From NCBI GenBank assembly GCA_035404185.1, contig DAONGN010000001.1, positions 1 through 64,000 on the forward strand: 64,000 nucleotides of DNA. The letters run 5' to 3'. The position numbers and the translations under genes were made by a program. A model generated the notes under the pieces. The model saw only the letters and a program-made list of their open reading frames with translations, was not told the DNA's origin and made no database searches. Below are positions 1-7,270 of this stretch, piece by piece (position 1 is the stretch's first letter; each line of letters opens with the position of its first letter). Source of the DNA: Candidatus Pacearchaeota archaeon. GTDB taxonomy: Bacteria; Patescibacteriota; Minisyncoccia; Minisyncoccales; Minisyncoccaceae.

Positions 1-570
1 TTAGTTGTTGGAGAAGTGTATGAATTCGTACCATTAGCAGATCCACAGACACCATCTACAGACTTGCTGGCGGTACAGGTTCCACTGGTTGCTCCTCCGT
101 TTGTTGATGCACAAGTCCAAGTCCAGGGACCAGAGCCAGAGACAGAGGAAGCGTTTCCAGGGTTACAGAGGTTAGTTGTCGGAGCAGAGGGGTAATACGA
201 GCCATTAGCAGATCCACAGACACCATCTACAGACTTGCTGGCGGTACAGGTTCCACTGGTTGCTCCTCCGTTTGTTGATGCACAAGTCCAAGTCCAGGGA
301 CCAGAGCCAGAGACAAGGGAAGCGTTTCCAGGGTTGCAGAGGTTAGTTGTCGGAGCAGAGGGGTAATACGAGCCATTAGCAGATCCACAGACACCATCTA
401 CAGACTTGCTGGCGGTACAGGTTCCACTGGTTGCTCCTCCGTTTGTTGATGCACAAGTCCAAGTCCAGGGACCAGAGCCAGAGACAAGGGAAGCGTTTCC
501 AGGGTTGCAGAGGTTAGTTGTTGGAGAAGTGTATGAATTCGTACCATTAGCAGATCCACAGACACCATTC
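1..570 (-). repeat. Tandem 171-bp (57-codon) coding repeats
   Basis: The same landmark (agatccacagacacc) recurs at 39, 210, 381 and 552, giving an exact period of 171 bp. Two full units are almost identical at the DNA level, including third codon positions. The outermost copies diverge slightly (the 552 copy belongs to a more diverged unit). The repeats encode Cys-containing modules of the pseudopilin above. The nucleotide identity points to recent duplication or gene conversion. Confidence 0.95.
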
Positions 571-1232
571 AAGGCTCTGTAGGCAGAACAAGAAGCTCTA
601 CCTCCACTATAATCTCCTTTGCAATACCAAGAAACTGAAGCTCCTTCTTCTGGGAAAACAGGAGTTGTACCATCAAGCGTTCCTGTCGAACAAAAACTTG
701 TATCGGTAATAGTAGGCCAATCAGTAGCACTAGGATTGTTATATCCATTTGTAGAAGTATATTCAGTAGAAAAATCTCCACAAGCCCCGACAATAACAGT
801 ACCAATACTATAATCATTAGTATCACAATTGTATGCATATATATCATTAGGAGCAGGAGTAGAGAGTTTGGCATAAATTTGGCAACTCTTTCCATCTGTT
901 GAAGCATAAGTATAATAATTTCCAGAATCAGGGTCTATTGGAAGATTCGGTAAATATGCTTCTAAAAAAGTAATAACATCCGTGTTGCAACCACCGTCCT
1001 CCACTGCCGCTCCAATATTACATCCATCTGCAACAATAGGTTTGGGAGCATAATTTTCAGAAGAATAAGTAGTAACGGCATTGGCTAATAATTCAATATC
1101 TGCTTTTCTTTTAACGTCTTTTCCAGCATTAATAGAATTATTTGTTTGCACAATCACAAAACCAGTAAGAATAGAAATGACGACTATTATTACTAATAGC
1201 TCAATCAAAGTAAAAGCTTTTTGTTGAGACAT
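1..1232 (-). CDS. Type IV pseudopilin-like protein with tandem extracellular repeats (partial, runs off left edge)
   Basis: The reading frame is open from an ATG at 1232 to the window edge, so the C-terminus is missing. It begins MSQQKAFTLIELL, a class III prepilin signal with the conserved Glu at +5, but Ala rather than the usual Gly before the cleavage site, followed by one hydrophobic helix. A pseudopilin-like head extends to about residue 120. After it come Cys-rich modules ending in near-identical 57-residue units (NGVCGSANG, WTWTCAS, SGTCTAS). This architecture is typical of CPR surface proteins thought to be assembled by a type IV pilus/type II secretion-like machine. The assembly genes are not in this window. 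The function of the repeats, possibly adhesion, is inference. Confidence 0.85.
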   Translation of the reverse strand, partial: MSQQKAFTLIELLVIIVVISILTGFVIVQTNNSINAGKDVKRKADIELLANAVTTYSSENYAPKPIVADGCNIGAAVEDGGCNTDVITFLEAYLPNLPIDPDSGNYYTYASTDGKSCQIYAKLSTPAPNDIYAYNCDTNDYSIGTVIVGACGDFSTEYTSTNGYNNPSATDWPTITDTSFCSTGTLDGTTPVFPEEGASVSWYCKGDYSGGRASCSAYRALNGVCGSANGTNSYTSPTTNLCNPGNASLVSGSGPWTWTCASTNGGATSGTCTASKSVDGVCGSANGSYYPSAPTTNLCNPGNASLVSGSGPWTWTCASTNGGATSGTCTASKSVDGVCGSANGSYYPSAPTTNLCNPGNASSVSGSGPWTWTCASTNGGATSGTCTASKSVDGVCGSANGTNSYTSPTT

Positions 1233-1291
1233 ATTTTTTAATTAAAATAATATTAAATATATTATAATAAATAATAAAAAATAATGCAATG

Positions 1292-1363
1292 AGCCAGAGG
1301 CGAGAATTGAACTCGCAGTCTCTTCTTTACGAAAGAATTGCTTTACCGTTAAGCTACTCTGGC
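1292..1363 (-). tRNA. tRNA-Thr (anticodon CGT)
   Basis: On the minus strand a cloverleaf can be drawn: acceptor GCCAGAG/CTCTGGC, D stem GCTT/AAGC, anticodon loop TTCGTAA, and T arm GCGAG-TTCAATT-CTCGC. Positions 34-36 read CGT, which decodes ACG (Thr). The discriminator base is U and no CCA is encoded. The top base pair of the anticodon stem is an A-G mismatch. The 5' end overlaps the last 10 nt of the upstream ftsB-like gene. Confidence 0.9.
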
Positions 1364-1770
1364 TTAAATAAACCTTTAATCCAGTTTACAAATCCTGTAA
1401 AAATTTGCAATACGTTATTATCACTGTTGTTGTTTTTCGAAACATTGCTATCTTTCTTAATTATCACTACCTGTTCTCCTGGTTTTTGCATTCCTAAATC
1501 TTCTCTAGCTACTTTTTCTAAATATTCGCTACTATTAGTTTCTCCTAAACTAAAATTGAGGGAATCTTTCTCTTTCGTTAATGATTCAACAGTAGAATCA
1601 AGGGTTTCTAAATTCTTATTTAGTTCTGTTCTTTTCTGAAATATTTTAATATTTGAATACAATAAAAAGAAGATAAACCAAAAGCCAAAAATTGACCAAA
1701 AAACGATCGAAATCTTTCTTTTGTTAAAATGGATTCCCCACTTCACTTTTTTGTATTTTTTTGCTAACAT
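1354..1770 (-). CDS. Septum formation initiator, FtsB/DivIC family
   Basis: 138 residues: a basic cytoplasmic tail, one membrane helix at about 24-42 (VFWSIFGFWFIFFLLYS), then a coiled coil rich in Glu/Lys/Asn, and the family-typical EYLEKVAREDLGMQKPGE stretch near residue 95. FtsB/DivIC proteins sit in the inner membrane and form a divisome subcomplex with FtsL and FtsQ. Other division genes (ftsZ, ftsE, ftsX, murJ) lie in the same window. The stop codon (TAG, 1354-1356) lies inside the tRNA-Thr acceptor sequence, so the two genes are probably co-transcribed and tRNA processing would cut the mRNA 3' end. Family call firm; FtsB versus DivIC is not resolvable. Confidence 0.85.
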   Translation of the reverse strand: MLAKKYKKVKWGIHFNKRKISIVFWSIFGFWFIFFLLYSNIKIFQKRTELNKNLETLDSTVESLTKEKDSLNFSLGETNSSEYLEKVAREDLGMQKPGEQVVIIKKDSNVSKNNNSDNNVLQIFTGFVNWIKGLFKPE

Positions 1771-1778
1771 ATAAATAT

Positions 1779-1889
1779 ATGATAAATAAAAATTCTAAAA
1801 AATTCAGAATTATTTGGATTGTCCTTGTTTCATTAATCACTCTCTCAATGATAATTTCATTGGTTGGACCAGCTCTATTTTCCAGATAA
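1779..1889 (+). CDS. Possible 36-residue single-span membrane peptide
   Basis: A short plus-strand frame fills the gap between the ftsB-like gene (start 1770, minus) and the end of lepA (1890). It begins with ATG at 1779 and stops with TAA at 1887-1889, one base before lepA's last base. The product has a basic start (MINKNSKKFR), one hydrophobic helix (IIWIVLVSLITLSMIISLVG) and a PALFSR tail, a plausible small membrane protein. It fits the gap exactly and resembles short membrane proteins I associate with CPR genomes, but there is no clear Shine-Dalgarno sequence. It could be chance. Confidence 0.45.
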   Translation: MINKNSKKFRIIWIVLVSLITLSMIISLVGPALFSR

Positions 1890-3674
1890 TTAAGAACCAA
1901 AAACTTTCAAGAATACTTCCGAGGGAATCTTTAATTTCCCTCTTTCTTTCATTCCTTTTTTTCCTTTTTTCTGTTTTTCTAAAAGCTTCCTCTTTCTAGT
2001 ATAATCTCCTCCATATAAAGGAGCAAGAACATCTTTTCGACGTGCACTGATTGTTTCACGCGCTATAATTTTACCTCCCACTGCTGCCTGTATTGCTACC
2101 GCAAACATTTGAACTGGTAAAACTTCTTTTAATTTTTCAACAATTCTTTTGGCTTCGCCTTGAACCTTAGTTTTGGGCAAAATTCTTGAAAATATCTCTT
2201 CTTCTTGCCCCGCAATTAAAATCTCTAATTTTACTAAATCGGCTATCCTGTATCCAGTTTCTTTATATGTCATTGAAGCATAACCTTGGGTAACATTTAA
2301 AAGATTCTCGTAAAAAACTCCAATAATTTCTCGTAAAGGTAGTTCATATACCAATAAATATCTGTCTTTTCCAAAGGGACGAGAATCAACATGTTTCCCA
2401 TCTAGCCCACCCAACAACTCGAATACTCTTCCTAAATATGCAGCCCCAATAATTAAGGTTACCTCTGTCCATGGTTCATAATGTTCTTTAAAGTTGTCTG
2501 ACCAATTATTCGGATTATAGATCATCACTTCGTTACCTTTTCCATCCGTAGCTTTATAGCAAACCTGCGGAGCACCGATAACTAATTCTAATCCAAATTC
2601 TCTTTTTAATCTTTCTATTGTTATTTCTGTATGTAGAGTTCCTAAAAATCCACAAAGAAAGCCTCTACCAAAAGCCTGAAAGTTTTGATGCTGATAAAAC
2701 AGGGCTGAATCATTAAGTTTTAATTTAGATAAAGCTAATTTTAATGTTTCAAAATCGTCCTGCTCTTGCGGATACATAGAAACAAATATTTTCGGTTCAG
2801 GATCCTTATACCCTGGTAATGGTTCCAATTTTAATTCTTTGTCCTGAATTAAAGTAACTGTATCACCAATTCTAATCTTTTCTGGATCTTTGATGCCAGT
2901 AGCGATAAAACCAATTTCCCCAGATTTTAGTTCTTTAATTGGAGTCATGTCAGGCTTAAAAACTCCCATTTCTTTAGCTACTCCTTCGGCTCTAGTGTTT
3001 AAAAGAAATATTTTGTCGTTAACTTTAATTTTCCCATCAATAACACGGATATATGAAACAACTCCTAAAAAAGTGTCGTATTGAGAATCGAAAATTAAAG
3101 CACGAAATGGTTTTTCTTCATTAACTTCTGGACCTTCCACTTTTTCTATTACTGTTTGAAGCAACTCTTCAACATTTTCTCCAGTCTTCGCCGAAATAGA
3201 AATTATTTCATCTTCCGAAACTCCTAAAAATTCAGCAATTTCTTTTTTGACTTCTTCGGTTCTGGCTTGAGGAGAATCAATTTTATTCACTGCTGCAATA
3301 ATAGTCAATCCTTCTTTCTTTGCTAGTTCTAAATTAGTAATTGTCTGAGCTTGTATTCCTTTGGTTGCGTCAACCAAAAGAATGGCTCCTTCAACTGCAG
3401 CCAAACTTCTACTAACCTCATAATTAAAATCAATATGTCCAGGAGTATCAATTAAATTAAGCATTACTTCTTCGCCATTCCTATCTTTATACATCATCTT
3501 AACTGGAGTCATTTTAATCGTAATCCCCTTTTCTCGCTCTAAATCCATGGCATCTAAATACTGGGGTCTCATTTTGCCTTTTTCAATCGTTCCGGTTATT
3601 TCCAAAAGACGGTCAGCTAAAGTTGACTTGCCGTGGTCAATATGGGAAATAATGACAAAATTTCTAATCTTCAT
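1890..3674 (-). CDS. lepA: Elongation factor 4 (LepA), ribosome-associated GTPase
   Basis: 594 residues, the standard LepA length. The G domain shows G1 region SHIDHGKSTL near residue 10 (Asp-His-Gly-Lys-Ser), G3 DTPGH, and G4 as NKID near residue 131. EF-G-like domains II, III and V follow, then the LepA-specific C-terminal domain with KRIVEKLKEVLPVQMF and GGKIIARETISARRKDV. EF4 acts on stalled or mistranslocated ribosomes at the membrane. The start overlaps the end of murJ by 11 nt, implying co-transcription and translational coupling. Assignment is secure. Confidence 0.98.
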   Translation of the reverse strand: MKIRNFVIISHIDHGKSTLADRLLEITGTIEKGKMRPQYLDAMDLEREKGITIKMTPVKMMYKDRNGEEVMLNLIDTPGHIDFNYEVSRSLAAVEGAILLVDATKGIQAQTITNLELAKKEGLTIIAAVNKIDSPQARTEEVKKEIAEFLGVSEDEIISISAKTGENVEELLQTVIEKVEGPEVNEEKPFRALIFDSQYDTFLGVVSYIRVIDGKIKVNDKIFLLNTRAEGVAKEMGVFKPDMTPIKELKSGEIGFIATGIKDPEKIRIGDTVTLIQDKELKLEPLPGYKDPEPKIFVSMYPQEQDDFETLKLALSKLKLNDSALFYQHQNFQAFGRGFLCGFLGTLHTEITIERLKREFGLELVIGAPQVCYKATDGKGNEVMIYNPNNWSDNFKEHYEPWTEVTLIIGAAYLGRVFELLGGLDGKHVDSRPFGKDRYLLVYELPLREIIGVFYENLLNVTQGYASMTYKETGYRIADLVKLEILIAGQEEEIFSRILPKTKVQGEAKRIVEKLKEVLPVQMFAVAIQAAVGGKIIARETISARRKDVLAPLYGGDYTRKRKLLEKQKKGKKGMKERGKLKIPSEVFLKVFGS

Positions 3675-5298
3675 TTCTTAATATTATATTCTTAACTCTT
3701 CCAATTTCAGACATCTTTAAAATCATAGTTAATACACAATAAATAATAAAAGATATTAAACAAATGACGGTAAATTCAATTGAGACCCCAACAAAAGAAT
3801 TTCCAAAAATTGTTTTTAAATATGGTAATAAATACCAAGCCGCAATTCCCATAACAACCGAAGAAAATAATATCTTCAATAAAGTAATTCCTATTTTTTT
3901 AATTCCAAAATCTCCAACTGTTTTATAAAAGAAATAAAAAAGAAGTATGAACTCGAAAAGCATTCCAATGTTAAAAGCAACTACCAGTCCTAAAACAGAA
4001 AAATTAGCTGTTCCATCAAGCTCTAAAATATTTTTTGTAAAATTAACTAAAAAATTATTTCCATTAAACACACTCACAAATAAAAATGAAAGGCATATAT
4101 TTGCCACAACCGAAACAATTGCAATAATTGTTGGCGTAATAGTATCTTTAAGACTAAAATATCCCCTTAAAAGCACAGGGACCAAGCATTGAGTTGCCGT
4201 GCTCACAAAATATAATCCAAGAGCAGCCGCAGTAATAGTAACCGCAGTTGAACCAAAATTTCCTGTTCTCAGAATAATATCAACAATTTCATTCCTTAGG
4301 ATAAAAATTAAAACACCAATAGGAAAAGAAATATACAATACTTCATTGAATATTTTTCTAAACTCTTTAAAGTATTCTTCTTTTTTATTCTCCGCCCACA
4401 ATTTAGAAAGCAAAGGAAAAATTGCTGTCGCAAAAGAAACTCCAATTATTCCAATCGGCAAATACCTTAAATTATTAGAAAGATTGAAGATAGAAATAGC
4501 TCCGACGCCTATTCCTGAAGCAATAAGAGTAATAAAGATGAAATTGATTTGTGATGATGAAGAAGCAATTGTTCGAGGAATAATTAATCCAAAAAAATCT
4601 CTAAGAGCTGGGCTTTTAAAATCAATAATGAATTTGTATTTGTATCCGCATTTAAGGGCTGAAGGAACTTGGATTAAAAAATGAAGAAAAGAACCGATTA
4701 TTACTCCTAATCCTACCCCAAAGACTCCAAGAGATGGAGAAAGAAAAACAATTCCTAAAATAATTCCTAAATTATATACAATCGGAGCCAGGGAATAAGA
4801 AACAAACCTATTAAAATAATTCAGAATCGTTGAAAAAATAGAAGAAACTCCGAAAAAGAAAACGCTAGCAAAAATCAATCTCGTTAAAGCAATAGTTTTC
4901 TGAATTGAAGCTTCGTCAAAACCAGCAACCATTGAAGATATTATCTGCGGAGTATAAATAATAAAAAGAATAGCTGAAATAATATAAGAAATAAAAAATA
5001 TATTTAAAATATTATTAATGACATCCCAACTCTTCTCTTTGTCTTTAATAAAATTCTCGGCAAACAAAGGCAAAAGAGAAACTATTACTCCCCCGGCGAA
5101 CAAAATACTATAAACTAAGTCGGGGATCCTAAAAGCAGCAAAATATATGTCCAAATCAGGTGAAGCTCCAAAAGTCCCTGCTAAAAGTCTGTCCCTAACC
5201 AAACCTAAGATTCGGCTCAACAAAACAGCTATTGTTAAAATAACTGCTGCCCCTGTAACCGTATTTTGACTTGAATGCAAAGCTTTTCTGAAAGACAT
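3664..5298 (-). CDS. murJ: Lipid II flippase MurJ (MviN family)
   Basis: About 544 residues with 13-14 hydrophobic helices. The N-terminal VLLSRILGLVRDRLLAGTFG with a following FRIPDLVY is the MurJ signature. I chose the internal ATG at 5296-5298 (MSFRKALHSSQN). The longer open frame would run 29 residues upstream into the RNase P RNA promoter region and lacks family similarity there. MurJ flips lipid II across the inner membrane for peptidoglycan synthesis, so the cell makes a wall. It is transcribed away from rnpB and overlaps lepA downstream. Confidence 0.93.
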   Translation of the reverse strand: MSFRKALHSSQNTVTGAAVILTIAVLLSRILGLVRDRLLAGTFGASPDLDIYFAAFRIPDLVYSILFAGGVIVSLLPLFAENFIKDKEKSWDVINNILNIFFISYIISAILFIIYTPQIISSMVAGFDEASIQKTIALTRLIFASVFFFGVSSIFSTILNYFNRFVSYSLAPIVYNLGIILGIVFLSPSLGVFGVGLGVIIGSFLHFLIQVPSALKCGYKYKFIIDFKSPALRDFFGLIIPRTIASSSSQINFIFITLIASGIGVGAISIFNLSNNLRYLPIGIIGVSFATAIFPLLSKLWAENKKEEYFKEFRKIFNEVLYISFPIGVLIFILRNEIVDIILRTGNFGSTAVTITAAALGLYFVSTATQCLVPVLLRGYFSLKDTITPTIIAIVSVVANICLSFLFVSVFNGNNFLVNFTKNILELDGTANFSVLGLVVAFNIGMLFEFILLFYFFYKTVGDFGIKKIGITLLKILFSSVVMGIAAWYLLPYLKTIFGNSFVGVSIEFTVICLISFIIYCVLTMILKMSEIGRVKNIILRNED

Positions 5299-5341
5299 AA
5301 TATGAATATATAATAGCTTAAAACAAGAATTCGGTAAACTA

Positions 5342-5370
5342 TTGACCATAAATAAATATTGTTTTAGAAT
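5342..5370 (+). promoter_or_regulatory. Sigma-A promoter of RNase P RNA
   Basis: TTGACC at 5342-5347 and TAGAAT at 5365-5370 are separated by 17 bp. The expected start point, about 7 bp downstream, coincides with the 5' strand of the RNase P P1 helix at 5377. It overlaps the upstream region of the divergent murJ. Confidence 0.8.
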
Positions 5371-5376
5371 AAGGTG

Positions 5377-5696
5377 CCTTAACAAATCGGACAGTCGCCT
5401 TTAATTAGGAGGAAAGTCCGAACTTCCATTCCCGATTCGTCGGGTCTAAAAGAGTAGCGGGTAATCCCCGTCATTCGTGAGAAAGAGGTGCGAACAGAGA
5501 CGCTTCAATCGAAAGAAAGAAGCACCCCTCGGGGTGAGCTTTAAGAGTAATCTTAAAGGTGAAACGGCTAAATCCTTACTTGGAAGCAAGAACAAATCCC
5601 GCAAGGGAAAAAAGTAGTTCGCTCGAGGCAAAGAGTAATCTTTGTCCCAGATAGATGACTGTTTAAAACAGAATTCGGCTTACGGGTTTGTTAAGG
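5377..5696 (+). ncRNA. rnpB: RNase P RNA, bacterial type
   Basis: The conserved core GAGGAAAGTCCGAAC lies near 5408 and the partner element ACAGAATTCGGCTTACGGG near 5668. The ends pair as a long P1 helix: CCTTAACAAATC at 5377-5388 with GGTTTGTTAAGG at 5685-5696. The conserved GTGAAACGG and AGGCAAAGAGTAATC-like segments lie between. It is the catalytic RNA that matures tRNA 5' ends. About 320 nt, compact but complete, with its own promoter and terminator. Minus-strand frames across it are spurious. Confidence 0.97.
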
Positions 5697-5701
5697 TATT
5701 T

Positions 5702-5726
5702 AAAAACCGCTTGATGCGGTTTTTTT
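5702..5726 (+). terminator. Intrinsic terminator of rnpB
   Basis: AAAAACCGC-ttgat-GCGGTTTTTTT immediately follows RNase P RNA. The A-run on the other arm makes it usable from both directions; the end of the convergent coiled-coil gene abuts it. Confidence 0.9.
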
Positions 5727-5727
5727 G

Positions 5728-5937
5728 TTAAACTAATAATGATTTTAATTCCTTTACGTCTCCTTCAAGCTTCTCTATTCTTTCTCCGTGGTTAACAACA
5801 ATTTTATCTAGTTTCTTTTCCATTTTATCTAAACGTTTATCTACCCCTTCAAAACGTTTATTAACATTTTTAGTAGATTCTTCAAATTCCTTATGAACCA
5901 TTATTGCTAAATTATCAATTGTGATGTTTTTTTTCAT
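5728..5937 (-). CDS. Small coiled-coil protein of unknown function
   Basis: 69 residues, soluble, with no signal or membrane segment. A helical N-terminus (MKKNITIDNLAIMVHKEF) is followed by a regular heptad pattern (FEGVDKRLDKMEKKLDKI, then EKLEGDVKELKSLL) predicting a coiled coil over most of its length. Proteins of this type are common in CPR genomes next to toxin or accessory genes, but I know no function. The start is supported by a sigma-A promoter that places the transcription start at the ATG. Confidence 0.75.
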   Translation of the reverse strand: MKKNITIDNLAIMVHKEFEESTKNVNKRFEGVDKRLDKMEKKLDKIVVNHGERIEKLEGDVKELKSLLV

Positions 5938-5943
5938 ATTTTT

Positions 5944-5971
5944 ATTATATTCTTCGATTAAAAATTGTCAA
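5944..5971 (-). promoter_or_regulatory. Sigma-A promoter giving a leaderless mRNA
   Basis: On the minus strand TTGACA (5966-5971), 16-bp spacer, TATAAT (5944-5949). The downstream ATG begins at 5937, 7 bases from the -10 box, so transcription should start at or next to the start codon. There is no ribosome binding site. Confidence 0.75.
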
Positions 5972-5999
5972 ATATTTACTAAATTAAACTTTTAATCAA

Positions 6000-6353
6000 T
6001 TAAATATCAAAATGTTTTAATAAGTAATCTTTTACTATTTTAAAAGTTTCTTGATTTATCTTGCCTATTTTATTAACAAATCTTAAACGATCAAAAGAAA
6101 CAATATTATAAACTTTTATTATTGAATCAAATTTGAGACGATTATCTTTATCGGCTTCAATAAAAATATCGTCATCGGTTTTATTATCTAAATTAGAAGT
6201 TAATGGTAAAATTGTAACTAAATTGCTTCTCATAATTTGTCCATCCGATTCAATCACTAATGCTGGCCTTTTACCCTGATACTCGTGTCCAGAACTAGGA
6301 TTAAAATCAACTAAAAATAATTCTCCGCATTTAATTTCTGGCTCAATTATCAT
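6000..6353 (-). CDS. MazF/PemK-like endoribonuclease toxin
   Basis: 117 residues. The N-terminal CGELFLVDFNPSSGHEYQGK followed by RPALVIESD is the PemK/MazF beta-barrel signature, with the VTILPLTSN segment near residue 50 and a hydrophobic end (IVKDYLLKHFDI). MazF toxins cut mRNA at short sequence motifs. No MazE or ribbon-helix-helix gene precedes it. Instead its start overlaps by 4 nt the stop of the S24/LexA-like gene upstream, which probably provides both repression and, through its acidic tail, neutralisation (inference). Confidence 0.88.
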   Translation of the reverse strand: MIIEPEIKCGELFLVDFNPSSGHEYQGKRPALVIESDGQIMRSNLVTILPLTSNLDNKTDDDIFIEADKDNRLKFDSIIKVYNIVSFDRLRFVNKIGKINQETFKIVKDYLLKHFDI

Positions 6354-7090
6354 AAATTTTCATAATATTCAACTTCTTCTCTTGATATATCCCCTAGGTC
6401 ATCAAGAATATCCACAGAGGAGGCGTCTCTCATTAAGGCCATCTCGTCAGGTTTTTTCATCACCCTAACAACTTTCCCACAAATCAAATAACTATCTTGA
6501 TCTTTTTTGCTTATATATATAGGAGGAAAATCTTGACTTGATTCAGATAAAAGAATTATTTGATTATTAGGCTTATCAATATAAAACTTTTTAATATTCA
6601 CAACTCCATCAATAATAGAAACAACACAATCTCCGTTTTTAGCGGTGGAACCCTTACTAATAATTACAAAATCTCCATCTTCAATATTTTTATTATTAAT
6701 CACCGCCCTATTCATAGAATTACCGACAGCTTTTAAAACAAAAAGTTCTTTAATCTTATTAATTAAATTTTTTTCTAATAAATTACGAGATAATTTTAAA
6801 TATCCTTCTATTTTTTCATCTGCAAATATTAAAGCTTGTCCACAATTAGCTGATCCTAATATAGGTAAAGATAATAACCCTGATTTACCAAGCCCTCCTT
6901 TCATTTTTTTTGTTTTCTTACCATCAGGAGTCACAACTAACAATCCCTTACCAATTAATTGATTAATGTGGTGTTTTATTTTTTGTGGACTATTAGGTTC
7001 ATGCACAAGTTCGCCTATCTTCCTTAAGGTTAAATCTGATAGATTATAACTATCGGCTAATTTTATTAATTTTTCTTGAATAATGTGCAT
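6350..7090 (-). CDS. LexA/UmuD-like S24 autocleaving regulator, probable antitoxin of the adjacent MazF
   Basis: 246 residues. Residues 1-60 look like a LexA-type winged helix (SDLTLRKIGELVHEP, then PQKIKHHINQLIGKGL). A linker contains ILGSANCGQAL, with a Cys83-Gly84 pair placed like the UmuD cleavage site. The S24 fold follows: nucleophile Ser125 in AVGNSMNRAV, DGDFVIIS, and general-base Lys167 in VVNIKKFY. After the usual end at about residue 213 comes a 33-residue acidic tail (ALMRDASSVDILDDLGDI...) that LexA lacks. It overlaps mazF by 4 nt. I infer autorepression, damage-triggered self-cleavage and toxin neutralisation by the tail; none is proven. Confidence 0.85.
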   Translation of the reverse strand: MHIIQEKLIKLADSYNLSDLTLRKIGELVHEPNSPQKIKHHINQLIGKGLLVVTPDGKKTKKMKGGLGKSGLLSLPILGSANCGQALIFADEKIEGYLKLSRNLLEKNLINKIKELFVLKAVGNSMNRAVINNKNIEDGDFVIISKGSTAKNGDCVVSIIDGVVNIKKFYIDKPNNQIILLSESSQDFPPIYISKKDQDSYLICGKVVRVMKKPDEMALMRDASSVDILDDLGDISREEVEYYENL

Positions 7091-7117
7091 ACTTTAAAAT
7101 AAGGTTATATTATTGTA

Positions 7118-7146
7118 ATTATATCAATTGCTTGACGCTTGTCAAG
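7118..7146 (-). promoter_or_regulatory. Promoter with palindromic operator of the S24-mazF operon
   Basis: Minus-strand TTGACA (7140-7145), 16-bp spacer, TATAAT (7118-7123). The -35 lies within a perfect inverted repeat, CTTGAC at 7131-7136 and GTCAAG at 7141-7146 with a 4-bp centre, as expected for a LexA-type dimer operator. The leader is about 20 nt with no Shine-Dalgarno. Confidence 0.75.
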
Positions 7147-7222
7147 TTATTTTAATTATTGACAATATTATTTACACTGCGCCTCATTAAACTCAATAGA
7201 ATATTCTACTGACTCCTACATA

Positions 7223-7258
7223 GAAAAAGACCCAATGCAACATTGCACCAGGTCTTCT
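7223..7258 (-). terminator. Terminator downstream of gap
   Basis: Read on the minus strand, AAGACC pairs with GGTCTT around an inner TGCAA/TTGCA helix and is followed by TTTTTCT. It sits 13 bp after the gap stop codon and ends the gap-ward housekeeping run. Confidence 0.75.
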
Positions 7259-7270
7259 ATTAAGACTAAA

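Noticed and set aside
1-570. Possible CRISPR array in the 171-bp repeats
   Set aside because: Units are contiguous, 171 bp, in frame, and coding; there are no unique spacers.
5446-5631. Minus-strand frame over RNase P RNA
   Set aside because: The region is fully explained by the conserved RNA structure.
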